64,000 nt of DNA. Origin: LVI-A0039 sp033105485. GTDB lineage: Bacteria; Bacillota_I; Bacilli_A; UBA3375. Each line of letters opens with the position of its first letter. Positions within the stretch are counted from its first letter, which is position 1. Below are positions 1 through 8,596 of this stretch, in pieces. The notes beneath the pieces are model-generated. The model was not told the origin of the DNA. It ran no database searches and worked only from the letters and a program-made list of their open reading frames with translations. Location: contig CP136956.1 in NCBI GenBank assembly GCA_033105485.1, forward strand, positions 1,116,001 to 1,180,000, read 5' to 3'. Both the position numbers and the translations under genes were made by a program.

Positions 1-296
1 ATGACAATGAACTATTAAGTAATAATCAAATAACGTGGTTTAGTAAAGCTAATAGAAAACTTAGAGATAAGAATAACAACTATACTGCAGAAGGGAAACT
101 AGCAGCTAATAAAGTTGATATCCATATCTTTACCAAAAGAAATAGTAGTGAAGAGTTCTACTACTTAGGAACTGCATATACTAAGTATATAGAAGAACAA
201 ACAAAAGAAGAGAAACAGAGATACAAGTATACGTTTAATCTATACAACACAATATCAGATGAACTATATAAGTATCTAACAGTTAAAGGGGAGTAA
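1..296 (+). CDS. 3' end of a DUF3427-type protein (partial)
   Basis: Open frame entering from the left edge (first full codon at 3) and stopping with TAA at 294-296; 97 residues are visible. It reads ITWFSKANRKL, then IHIFTKRNSSEEFYYLGTAYT. This resembles the C-terminal DUF3427 domain found on some DEAD/DEAH helicases and stand-alone proteins (pattern: trp-containing strand, 'i.iFvr', 'F.YLG'). The upstream helicase part, if any, lies outside the window. The next gene starts 4 bases after the stop, so the two may be co-transcribed. Domain assignment is by eye only. Confidence 0.5.
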   Translation, partial: DNELLSNNQITWFSKANRKLRDKNNNYTAEGKLAANKVDIHIFTKRNSSEEFYYLGTAYTKYIEEQTKEEKQRYKYTFNLYNTISDELYKYLTVKGE

Positions 297-299
297 TAA

Positions 300-1253
300 G
301 TGGAAAATGCAATTAGTAAGATAAAAAACTTTAAAAATGTAGATGCAAATACAAGAATATATCCTAAAATGTATAAAATCAGCGGTAATGGAACAAGGAA
401 AACATTTGAAAAAATTAATATAGATGAATTTGACTGTGCGCATGATATCATAAATAATATAATTGATTACTTAAGAACATATGTTTTAGAAAAAGGCGAA
501 AATTCAAATCAATCGACATTTAATTTAGGTAACATAGATAAAGAAGGGGTAAGAATACTGGAATATGATTTTATCCCCGAGGGGAAAAATCTTTATTTTT
601 TAGATGAGGAAATTGCAATTCAGCATGGCATAGATATAAAAAAACTTGAAAGTAAAGGGACTAAAACTGATACTGTTCAATGGTCTCACTTAGATATAGA
701 AGATGGTGATAAAATTCTTATCGATATCACAATTGAAAATATTGAGTATGAAATTCTATTTTTAACATCAGGATCAATATCAATGGGAAAGAAAAAGAAT
801 TTTGTTGGGAGCTATAAAAATAGTCCCAAAGTGTTTAGTAATGAAACTATTTTAAATTTAGAAAATGCCAATATAATTTATATAAAAGACCTTAGCAAAA
901 ATAAGTTTATCTGTAAAAATTTAGATAGATTTCGTACTCATTTCGGATTAAATGAAATTTATATAAAAAGAGCAGAAGATATTTTGCAAACACTATGTAT
1001 TACAAAGAATACCGGGCAACTAGGTGTAGAGGATAGTTTATTGGTTTTAAAAAATCAGGATAGGTTTGAGTATGATTATATACAAGAACATTTAGCAAAA
1101 ATAGATAATCATTTTAGAGAGAATGGATTGATTTTAGAGAAAACTGATGAGAATAAATACGTAATTAAGTCTAAGGATATTTATTCTATTTTTGTGAAGC
1201 AGCATGTGAAAAATAAAACGATAAATCCCCATACCGAAGAAGAGGTTGGATAA
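300..1253 (+). CDS. Hypothetical protein, possibly KwaB-like (DUF4868-like)
   Basis: A 317-residue soluble protein starting with GTG, 4 bases after the previous stop. Its stop overlaps the next start (TAATG), so the two are translationally coupled. There are no membrane segments. The middle (about residues 100-215) has alternating hydrophobic strands, ending in 'IIYIKD...KNLDRFRTHFGL'. That is reminiscent of DUF4868/KwaB proteins, where a strand is followed by 'N..rFe..F'. Its partner is a small four-helix membrane protein, which matches the composition of the two-gene Kiwa anti-phage system, although Kiwa is usually described as kwaA first. The family call is an inference from size, partner and weak motif; treat it as an unknown defence-island gene. 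Confidence 0.4.
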   Translation: MENAISKIKNFKNVDANTRIYPKMYKISGNGTRKTFEKINIDEFDCAHDIINNIIDYLRTYVLEKGENSNQSTFNLGNIDKEGVRILEYDFIPEGKNLYFLDEEIAIQHGIDIKKLESKGTKTDTVQWSHLDIEDGDKILIDITIENIEYEILFLTSGSISMGKKKNFVGSYKNSPKVFSNETILNLENANIIYIKDLSKNKFICKNLDRFRTHFGLNEIYIKRAEDILQTLCITKNTGQLGVEDSLLVLKNQDRFEYDYIQEHLAKIDNHFRENGLILEKTDENKYVIKSKDIYSIFVKQHVKNKTINPHTEEEVG

Positions 1254-1807
1254 TGCAAAGGATTAATGATAGATTTTTTGCAATGTTAAAAACGGTTTCA
1301 ACACTATTATTGGTTTATATTATATTAATCTATAATTTATTACGTGTTGAGGATAAAGAGTATAGTAAAATATTGCTCATAATTTTATTGTTATTAATAT
1401 GTGTATCGATCACACAAATATTTTTCTCAAAAAAAATATATTTTGAAAAAACAGCCACACAAAGCTTGTCTAAAATAAAGTTAGTAGATCGATATGAAAT
1501 ATTCAGTTCTTTTGAAATATGGTTTTTAATACTTACCCCTATACTTGTGTTTAATGATCCAACTAATATGTCTGTATCGTTAGCATTAGTATTTTCCTTA
1601 ATTGTTGTGTATATAATATCAAAGGAAAATAAGTTTATTTACAATATAGGGTTTTTAGTAAAATTTTCGTATTATAAAGTAGAAATAGATGATGAAGAGT
1701 ATATTGTTTTAACAAAATTACACAGAAATGATTTAACAAGTGAGGGCCGATTAATTGGATTTCAGCTTAAAGAAGGACATAATGTTTTATTAGTAGAAAG
1801 TGATTAA
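1253..1807 (+). CDS. Small four-helix membrane protein (KwaA-like candidate)
   Basis: A 184-residue protein with four predicted transmembrane stretches: about residues 13-32, 38-58, 86-104 and 107-125. A roughly 60-residue hydrophilic C-terminal tail follows and is probably cytoplasmic. The ATG overlaps the stop of the preceding soluble gene by one base, so the pair is expressed together. KwaA of the Kiwa system is also a small four-helix membrane protein that works with a soluble DUF4868 partner. Topology supports that idea but sequence identity was not tested. About 137 bases without a gene follow. Confidence 0.45.
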   Translation: MQRINDRFFAMLKTVSTLLLVYIILIYNLLRVEDKEYSKILLIILLLLICVSITQIFFSKKIYFEKTATQSLSKIKLVDRYEIFSSFEIWFLILTPILVFNDPTNMSVSLALVFSLIVVYIISKENKFIYNIGFLVKFSYYKVEIDDEEYIVLTKLHRNDLTSEGRLIGFQLKEGHNVLLVESD

Positions 1808-1944
1808 ACTTATGTACTCTTTAATATCATTGCCCGTAAAACAGAGTGGTCAATTTGTATCGGTAAGAATATTCACATGTGATAATGTAAGCATACGTAA
1901 TGTAGAAAAGAGATAGAAAATAAGAATTAAGGAAGTGGTGTAAA

Positions 1945-2499
1945 TTGTTTAAAAGTTTGAAACAAAAACTATTTGGAAAAGTAGATGAAATTCAAGTGGT
2001 GCAGGAAGAAATTGCTGAGAAAGAAAATATTGAAAAAACAGTTGAAGAGTCAACAGAAAAAACTTCTCAAGACTTACAACAACAAAGTGTTAACCTTGAA
2101 AGTGTAAAAGAAGAAGACTTCTTAGATTTGAAATTGACACAAAGTATTCAAGCGGAGTATAAAGATGTTATTAGTAAACTAGATAGTGTTGTTGAATTAG
2201 TAGAAGAGAATACAGAAGACATGAATACTTATGAATCACTTCAACAAGAAAGTGAATTAGTAGTTGATGATTCAGAACTAAACATCGTAGAAGAAACAAC
2301 TGCTGAAATGAATCAATTCATAACTAATTCAAAGGAAATGTTAATTGCAGATTCGGAAGAAATTAAGAAGAATTCAGATACATTTCTTATAAACGAAGGT
2401 ATGTTTGATTTAAATAGTCAATTACACAATGCAAAACTGATTATAGAGGATACAGATATACCTCAAGCAGTAACTAAGCAGGATGTATTAGAGAAATAA
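1945..2499 (+). CDS. Acidic hypothetical protein with an FtsY-like N-terminus
   Basis: A 184-residue protein using a TTG start behind a GGAAGTGG ribosome binding site (1931-1938). It opens with MFKSLKQKLFGKV, a short basic amphipathic segment. About 170 highly acidic, Glu/Ser/Thr/Gln-rich residues with coiled-coil character follow. This layout resembles the N-terminal A-domain of the SRP receptor FtsY, but the GTPase NG domain is absent and nothing after the stop restores it. It has its own 5' spacing and is not overlapped with neighbours. It could be a truncated or duplicated FtsY N-terminus or an unrelated acidic protein. No function is assigned. Confidence 0.45.
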   Translation: MFKSLKQKLFGKVDEIQVVQEEIAEKENIEKTVEESTEKTSQDLQQQSVNLESVKEEDFLDLKLTQSIQAEYKDVISKLDSVVELVEENTEDMNTYESLQQESELVVDDSELNIVEETTAEMNQFITNSKEMLIADSEEIKKNSDTFLINEGMFDLNSQLHNAKLIIEDTDIPQAVTKQDVLEK

Positions 2500-2567
2500 A
2501 GAAGTATTTAAATGAAATAGTAAATAGATGATATTATTATAAATAAATTTAAAATAAAGGGGAAAAT

Positions 2568-4427
2568 GTGAAAGCAAAATTTAGTCATGCATCATTAACA
2601 ATTAATGAAATATATAGAATGTATAAAAATAACGAATTAAGAATTCCTTCTTATCAAAGAAGTATAAAATGGAATGATGAAAAAAGACAAGCATTAATCA
2701 CTACTATTAAAGAAGGAAATCCAATGGGTGCAATTCTAGTATATAAAGATGCTGAAGGCTTTAGAATAATTGATGGATTACAGAGAATTAGTACAATAAT
2801 CGACTATAATAGTAAGTTATACAAATATATTTCAGACGAGTCAATAAGTGCAGAAAATCTAGACTCTTTTTATGAAATGTACAAAAAGAATTCAGAAAAT
2901 AAAGTTCCACGTGATAAACTTGGAGAAAAATTTATTAAAACTATTAGAACGATTAAAGAAGAGGATGACAGTGTTAAAGGTGCAAAGTTTAATAGAAAAA
3001 TTTTGGACAGTTTCGATTTTATTAACACGGATATATATCTAGATGCAAGTGAAGTGGTAGAAGAAATTTGCGATTCCTTACTTAATTCTGAGATTTCAGA
3101 ATATCCAATTTTTATGATAAAGTATGAGGGCTCAGATGATGAGCTTCCTGATATATTCCATGCTTTAAATACTGGAGCAGTTAATTTAACAAAATATGAA
3201 GTTATTGCATCTACTTGGAATGAAAAAGCTGTAAAAATCAATAATGAAAATATACTTAATATGTTAAAAGCAGAAATAAAAAATAAGTATGACAAAATGG
3301 AAAATGATGGATTTACGTTTGAATTTGAGGGGAAAGTAGACGTCGAACAAAATGGAAACATAGTAAACCTTTTTGAAATGTGTGAAGCGCTTGGTCAAAT
3401 TCTTGGAGCCAGAACTGATGACAATATAATGTTTAGTCAAAATCAATCTAGTGAATTAGGCTTTGAGATTATTTCATTACTACTACATGGTAAAAAGTTC
3501 ACAAATGATTTGGGTCAAGAAAAAACTTTTGAATATTCTAAACCAAGTAATATTGTATATTTTTTAAATAATGATACAGATGCGAATGAAGTAGGTAAAC
3601 TCCTTGAAGCAATATTTGAAGTTAAAGATACGATTAATCAAATGATAAAACAATTTATCTATTATCGAAAGGGACAAAATTCACTAATGCAAAAATATAT
3701 GGCAAAGCATATATTTAAATCATTATTTGAAAAAAAATATTCTATAGAATACATTAATGGAAAATTAGGTGTATCAACAAATAACATTGATTTAGCTCAA
3801 TATAAAAATAATGTTATAGCTTCAATAATATATGATGAAGTTACAAATTTCTGGACAAAAAATAGACAATTAAGTGATTTTATTAGAATGATTGAACGAA
3901 ATACTGATAAGTACGATTCTTTAGTTCCAAAAGATAAATTTGTTAAGTCACTTGAAAATTATCTGATACAAGTTATGGATGAAGATAAAAGCACTTACGA
4001 TAGATCAACATTCAATAACACAACTAAGATATTATCATATGCTTATCATAGAGAATTATATGCGCGTGAAATTGAATATCAATCATATTTTGAGGGTGTA
4101 GATGTAAATGAACTGGAATTTGATCATAATTATCCAAAATCAAAATTATTAGGATCTAATACATATGTAAGCTCAATATTAAATTGTTGGGTATATACAA
4201 AAAAATCTAATAGATCAAAAGGTGCCAAAAATACAAATGCAGTTAACAACGAAAATTATGTATCAAATTTTAAATTTGATGAAATGATTGGTAGAAAACC
4301 TATTGAAGAAGGATTTGATAATTATTCAAAGAAAGATCAAGTTGAACTATTTGAAAAAAATTCAGAAGAGTATAAGTATTCTCTGATTAACCATATGGAA
4401 AATTTACATAATCTTTTAAGCAGGTAA
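2568..4427 (+). CDS. DUF262/HNH protein (GmrSD-like nuclease)
   Basis: A 619-residue protein with a GTG start behind GGGGAAAA. The N-terminus (about residues 10-80) carries the DUF262 ParB-like signature: RIPSYQRSIKWN followed by FRIIDGLQRISTI. The C-terminus (about 510-560) carries an HNH-type motif, ELEFDHNYPKSKL, followed by a conserved Asn/Lys-rich stretch. This is the two-domain plan of the type IV restriction enzyme GmrSD and related anti-phage DUF262 proteins. They couple nucleotide-dependent regulation to DNA cleavage, often of modified phage DNA. It converges with the Sau3AI-type methyltransferase gene across a shared terminator. Substrate preference cannot be read from sequence. Confidence 0.82.
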   Translation: MKAKFSHASLTINEIYRMYKNNELRIPSYQRSIKWNDEKRQALITTIKEGNPMGAILVYKDAEGFRIIDGLQRISTIIDYNSKLYKYISDESISAENLDSFYEMYKKNSENKVPRDKLGEKFIKTIRTIKEEDDSVKGAKFNRKILDSFDFINTDIYLDASEVVEEICDSLLNSEISEYPIFMIKYEGSDDELPDIFHALNTGAVNLTKYEVIASTWNEKAVKINNENILNMLKAEIKNKYDKMENDGFTFEFEGKVDVEQNGNIVNLFEMCEALGQILGARTDDNIMFSQNQSSELGFEIISLLLHGKKFTNDLGQEKTFEYSKPSNIVYFLNNDTDANEVGKLLEAIFEVKDTINQMIKQFIYYRKGQNSLMQKYMAKHIFKSLFEKKYSIEYINGKLGVSTNNIDLAQYKNNVIASIIYDEVTNFWTKNRQLSDFIRMIERNTDKYDSLVPKDKFVKSLENYLIQVMDEDKSTYDRSTFNNTTKILSYAYHRELYAREIEYQSYFEGVDVNELEFDHNYPKSKLLGSNTYVSSILNCWVYTKKSNRSKGAKNTNAVNNENYVSNFKFDEMIGRKPIEEGFDNYSKKDQVELFEKNSEEYKYSLINHMENLHNLLSR

Positions 4428-4453
4428 GTGTTAAGTTTTAAAAAATAGTGATA

Positions 4454-4486
4454 AAAAACAACGACTAATATTTAGTCGTTGTTTTT
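4454..4486. terminator. Bidirectional terminator between DUF262 and methyltransferase genes
   Basis: A near-perfect hairpin, AAAACAACGACTAA / TTAGTCGTTGTTTT, with a 3-base loop and A/T runs on both sides. It can stop transcription from either direction. The methyltransferase stop codon (minus strand) lies inside the stem. Confidence 0.85.
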
Positions 4487-5773
4487 GTTATATTCATCTA
4501 TTATGCTTGAAATTTCTCTTCCCATTTCAGTAACTAAGTTAGTAACTAGTGCGTTACCCATACAGAAGAATCTTTGACGTTTTGTCATTCCTTCTGTCCA
4601 GTCATCTGGGAAGCCGTTTAATCTCTCTGCTTCAACCGGTGTAATAAAGCGTAACTTACCAGTTACAGGGTCATTAACAACGTGTGTACTACGGTTAATT
4701 GTACCTTCACTAGTCAACATAGTTCTACCTGGAAGATCAGTGTTTTCTGGAAAACTCATTGAACCTTCAGAGTAGTTATATTTAAATCCATCAGCACTAG
4801 TTCTCTCGATAGTTTTACCACCTTTAGCAATTTTCATTCTTTCGATTTGATTATCATTTAAGAAATATTCTTCAGCAATAATACCAGTTTCCAGAATGGA
4901 TTGAAGACTGATTGGAGTATAATCATCTGTAGCAATTGTGTCATATGAAAGGACTTGACTATTAATCATTGCCCCTGATGTCCTAAACATATTTGTATAA
5001 TTATCAGAGATATATTGAATGTCTTTATCGAAATCTCCTGTAAAATATGGTTCATTAACATCTCTTATATTATAGAACTTTGTGAACTTTACTTTTTTAG
5101 GGTCAACATTAGCTTTAAAAACATTATTAAAGAATCCTTTTTTCTGGATGAACTCTTTCATTTGATTTACATCATAGTTCTCTAAGTCGAATGTAGTGAA
5201 ATCATATTTTGTATTCCTTACAGAATCTTGTTTGTATGCAAAAATAAAAACTCTTCGTCTACGTTGTGAATATCCATAGTCAGCAGCGTTAATAACACGC
5301 CATTCTACATTATAGTTTAAGTCATCTAAACATTTAAGCATGATAGCAAAATCACGCCCTCTTTGACTTGTTGGTGATTTTAATAATCTATCAACGTTCT
5401 CTAAAAGAATAAAACTTGGTTCTTTTTCTTTTGCTATTCTATAAATTTCCCACCAAAGAACCCCTTTTTTACCTTCGATTCCTTTTGCTCCAGTAGAAGC
5501 TACACTGTAGTCTTGACATGGAAAACCACCGACAAGTAATGAATGATCTGGAATATCTTCTGATTCAACCTTTGAAATGTCTATATTTAAGTTGACAGAA
5601 CCAGTATTTTTAAAATGATTATGGTAACAATCGTATGCGAATTGATTTTTCTTACCTGGTTCCCATTGATCTGCCATAACTGTCTTCCATGATATACCTT
5701 CAGATTCTAAGCGCTCAAGTCCTACTCGAAATCCACCAACTCCTGCGAATAGTTCAACTGCGGTTTTATTCAT
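4472..5773 (-). CDS. DNA (cytosine-5) methyltransferase of a Sau3AI-type R-M system
   Basis: A 433-residue C5 methyltransferase. The true start is the ATG at 5773 with a GGAGG box just upstream; the longer frame to 5854 has no such signal. Motif I (SAM binding) is FAGVGG at residues 9-14. Motif IV, GGFPCQ, has the catalytic Cys at 86. Motif VI is ENV at 125-127, motif VIII is QRRRR at 170-174, and the C-terminal motifs IX/X are present ('EAERLNGFPDDW'). It transfers methyl to C5 of cytosine and protects against the adjacent endonuclease, which lies upstream on the same strand with a 58-base gap. Pairing with a Sau3AI-like enzyme suggests GATC as the site, but specificity is inferred, not shown. 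Confidence 0.93.
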   Translation of the reverse strand: MNKTAVELFAGVGGFRVGLERLESEGISWKTVMADQWEPGKKNQFAYDCYHNHFKNTGSVNLNIDISKVESEDIPDHSLLVGGFPCQDYSVASTGAKGIEGKKGVLWWEIYRIAKEKEPSFILLENVDRLLKSPTSQRGRDFAIMLKCLDDLNYNVEWRVINAADYGYSQRRRRVFIFAYKQDSVRNTKYDFTTFDLENYDVNQMKEFIQKKGFFNNVFKANVDPKKVKFTKFYNIRDVNEPYFTGDFDKDIQYISDNYTNMFRTSGAMINSQVLSYDTIATDDYTPISLQSILETGIIAEEYFLNDNQIERMKIAKGGKTIERTSADGFKYNYSEGSMSFPENTDLPGRTMLTSEGTINRSTHVVNDPVTGKLRFITPVEAERLNGFPDDWTEGMTKRQRFFCMGNALVTNLVTEMGREISSIIDEYNKNND

Positions 5774-5831
5774 TATACCTCCATACATAAGTAAAAGAAA
5801 GGTCATGCCTTTCTTTGCTTTGTATATTATA

Positions 5832-7217
5832 CTACATTTTTTTGAATTGATCAAGTATAGGTTGTATTATTTCAGTATTTAGTACTGTAGTTTGTAGCCA
5901 CCATTGTCTAGTTGGTAGCTTTATCTCTCCTGTAAGAGGCTTTGTACTCTTTTCTGCATTTATACCTTTTGTTCTAACAAAGAATAATGTTCCATCAGAT
6001 GCTTTAGGTAGTATAGGAACATCTCCCTCTGAATTTGAAATTGATTCTTTTACATCTAACCAGACTTCTTGAGCTTCTATTATTTCATCATCCGTAAATC
6101 CTTTAAATGTGTAGCCAGCGAATATGGGAGACTTCTTAGTGTCTTTACGATCGTGAATGAAAACACAATAGAAATAAACTTTATTTACAACATCGTGTAA
6201 GTCTGAATCTTCCCATTCAGTGTTCACAATATCAGCTCTAATTTTCGCATTGAAGTTAATGTCTTCTTTCTTCTTTCCATCTGGAAATGCACTTACGCAT
6301 TTAAAACCTAGATCAGCATTTTTAAATAGAGATAAATCGCTCATATCATTTTTAGTGACATTTAGAACTTTTCTAATAACCATAGATTTTAGTTGCTTGG
6401 GTTCCTTGTCAAAAGACATGTTTTGTTGTTTAATGATTTCATTAAGTGTCATCCCAATAAGTGGTTGTAACTTTTTATCAATATATTCTAAATCGTTTCT
6501 TTCATTGTGTAATGGAGTAAGTTTTTCAGACAGTGCTGAATTAAGAAGGTTACTCATGTAAGCGTTCTTTAAGGCAAATGCACGTGGTTTTGCTGGTATA
6601 TCTGAATATGGTTGTTTACGAGTAACACTTGAGTTAGCTGCTTTAGTACAAGCTTCAAGATAGAATGTATCACTCCCGCTTAACAAATGCGCTTCTCCAT
6701 TTCTTATTTTAGAAATTATAACTTGGTAATCACGCTCTAATATCGATAAATCATGATTATCTAAATTAACAAAAAATGATGTTAATAAAGTATATTCTTG
6801 TATAGATAAGTTTTTATCATAAAGGTAATAGATGATTAACATAAGTTTTATTTTGCTATAAACATGAGAATCAGAAAAATTATCTGGATGTTGTTCCATA
6901 TAATCAATCATCGATAATACTAGGCGTTCCTTTGACCTGTATTCCCCGTTTTTATTTTGTTTAGCAGGTGTAACCTTTAGCTCAATTTTAACATCAGTAT
7001 TAAAGTAGTCTAAAAGCTCTGGATGATACTCATCAATGAAAAAATCAAGATCAGCTTCACTTTTATTATCGATTTTTTTATTGAAGACTTGCTCTTCAAA
7101 CGCATCTCCAATAGCTCCTTTGTGAGCCGAGTGCTTAACTATATTAAAATCAAGAAACTCACTTAGTTGTTTCCCTGTTATTTCTTTAGAAATATTTAAA
7201 TATTCAGATAACTGCAT
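5832..7217 (-). CDS. Sau3AI-type type II restriction endonuclease
   Basis: A 461-residue protein starting at the ATG at 7217 with a GGAGG box upstream. The N-terminal half matches the MutH/Sau3AI fold: 'KGAIGDAFEEQVF', an acidic 'SEADLDF' segment, then 'IELKVTP' with the E-x-K pair at residues 79 and 81, and 'SKERLVLSMIDY'. Those are the metal-binding active-site elements of this family. The C-terminal half has the second, MutH-like regulatory domain ('GYTFKGFTDDE', 'LPTRQWWLQ'). Sau3AI recognises GATC. The gene precedes its methyltransferase on the same strand, so both come from one promoter near 7220-7300. Length is close to that of known Sau3AI-type enzymes. Confidence 0.87.
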   Translation of the reverse strand: MQLSEYLNISKEITGKQLSEFLDFNIVKHSAHKGAIGDAFEEQVFNKKIDNKSEADLDFFIDEYHPELLDYFNTDVKIELKVTPAKQNKNGEYRSKERLVLSMIDYMEQHPDNFSDSHVYSKIKLMLIIYYLYDKNLSIQEYTLLTSFFVNLDNHDLSILERDYQVIISKIRNGEAHLLSGSDTFYLEACTKAANSSVTRKQPYSDIPAKPRAFALKNAYMSNLLNSALSEKLTPLHNERNDLEYIDKKLQPLIGMTLNEIIKQQNMSFDKEPKQLKSMVIRKVLNVTKNDMSDLSLFKNADLGFKCVSAFPDGKKKEDINFNAKIRADIVNTEWEDSDLHDVVNKVYFYCVFIHDRKDTKKSPIFAGYTFKGFTDDEIIEAQEVWLDVKESISNSEGDVPILPKASDGTLFFVRTKGINAEKSTKPLTGEIKLPTRQWWLQTTVLNTEIIQPILDQFKKM

Positions 7218-7339
7218 GAATCCTCCATGTATTATTATACTACACAATTGTGCTATTTGTTAAATAAGAAAACGTAAGAGGCTAAATGTGGTTTAATATT
7301 TATATATAACATTTCAATATTAAGAAAGGGAGGAATTTA

Positions 7340-8596
7340 ATGTTAAAGGTTGAAAGGGAAGTCTTGGAAGGCACAGAAAAGCTTATAATTAAAAGTGTTA
7401 AAAATATTGATGAACAAAGAGACAGTTATGAAGATTATATATTTGCCAATGACTTTGAGTTAAAAATAGATTTTGGCAAAGAAAAAACGAATAATTGGTA
7501 TTATAACGAATTGATTAGTTCAGTAAACTGTATAACTGGTAGAAATGGTACAGGCAAGTCGACATTACTAAATGCAATTGAAAAATTTTATATAAAAAAT
7601 CATGAGCAAATTATATACTACTCGCAGAATGCCATGCGAGTTAATGGTAAAGAAATAAGTAAAGACGTGACAATTTTTGAACTATATGAGTACATATCAA
7701 TGTCAATGGATAAAACGTTAAGTGAGAAGTTGTCAGAAAATATTCGGATTTTCAACAAAGAAGAGGATGCCAAGGTCCAACTTATTTGGAATAACGCTTT
7801 TTCCAAATATGATAGTAATATAAGTGAACTTTTTAACTACAAACCTTCTGGTAGTAAAACAAAGGACATTTTGGATAAATTAATGAGTCAAAAAGAACCA
7901 AAAACAAATGAAGAATTGATTGTAAGAGCTAATGATAGAATAAAGTATAAATGGGATTTATTAAGTAAGTACTTTGATGAGGCAAAGGTGGACATAGGTG
8001 TTTCATTAGGTGAGTTGGCTAGAATAAGGCTTTTTACAAGTATTGAAAAAACAATTGAAGACCTCTCCCCAATCGTAACTAGTAACGAAATAATTTGTAT
8101 TTTGCTAGATGAGCCAGATACAAATTTTCATCCCGAATGGAGTAGAACATTCCTATATGACTTAATAAATTATTTATCAGCAATCAATACTGGATATAAA
8201 TTTCGTCTAATAATCACAAGTCATAGTCCTTTGGTTATTGCAGATGTTCCAACAAATCAAGTCAATTTTTTGGATTTCTCAAATAATAAAATTATTAATG
8301 ATGATAAACGAGGGAAAACAATGGGATTAGAGTTAAATTCATTGTTCAAAAATTTATTTTACCTAGATGATGAGCGGGGAAAACTTTTTACAACCAGATT
8401 TATGGAATTAATTGATACTTGCATAAATACAAATTGTACATTTGAAGAAGAAGAAGAAATAGATTTGAAAACCAAAATAACATTTCTAAATGATAATATA
8501 TCAGACCCAGTATTGAAAAATACCCTACAAGGTATCACGTTACTTTCTAATAATAGGTTTGAAAATCAAAATACACGAGGTGTTAATAATGAATAA
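7340..8596 (+). CDS. ptuA: Septu-like ATPase (PtuA)
   Basis: A 418-residue AAA15/ABC-type ATPase. Walker A is GRNGTGKST at residues 67-75. Walker B is 'ICILLDEPDTNFHPEW' near residues 252-267, and the following 'IITSHSPLVIADVP' contains the H-loop. The insert between them is short, unlike SMC proteins. The next gene, overlapping by 8 bases, encodes an HNH nuclease, which is the exact pairing of the Septu anti-phage system (PtuA ATPase plus PtuB nuclease). Retron-associated ATPase/HNH pairs are related, but no reverse transcriptase is present here. The start follows a GGGAGGA box. Confidence 0.8.
   Translation: MLKVEREVLEGTEKLIIKSVKNIDEQRDSYEDYIFANDFELKIDFGKEKTNNWYYNELISSVNCITGRNGTGKSTLLNAIEKFYIKNHEQIIYYSQNAMRVNGKEISKDVTIFELYEYISMSMDKTLSEKLSENIRIFNKEEDAKVQLIWNNAFSKYDSNISELFNYKPSGSKTKDILDKLMSQKEPKTNEELIVRANDRIKYKWDLLSKYFDEAKVDIGVSLGELARIRLFTSIEKTIEDLSPIVTSNEIICILLDEPDTNFHPEWSRTFLYDLINYLSAINTGYKFRLIITSHSPLVIADVPTNQVNFLDFSNNKIINDDKRGKTMGLELNSLFKNLFYLDDERGKLFTTRFMELIDTCINTNCTFEEEEEIDLKTKITFLNDNISDPVLKNTLQGITLLSNNRFENQNTRGVNNE

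Noticed and set aside
2870..3446. Minus-strand frames inside the DUF262 gene
   Set aside because: No start signals; low-complexity shadow frames of a clear gene.
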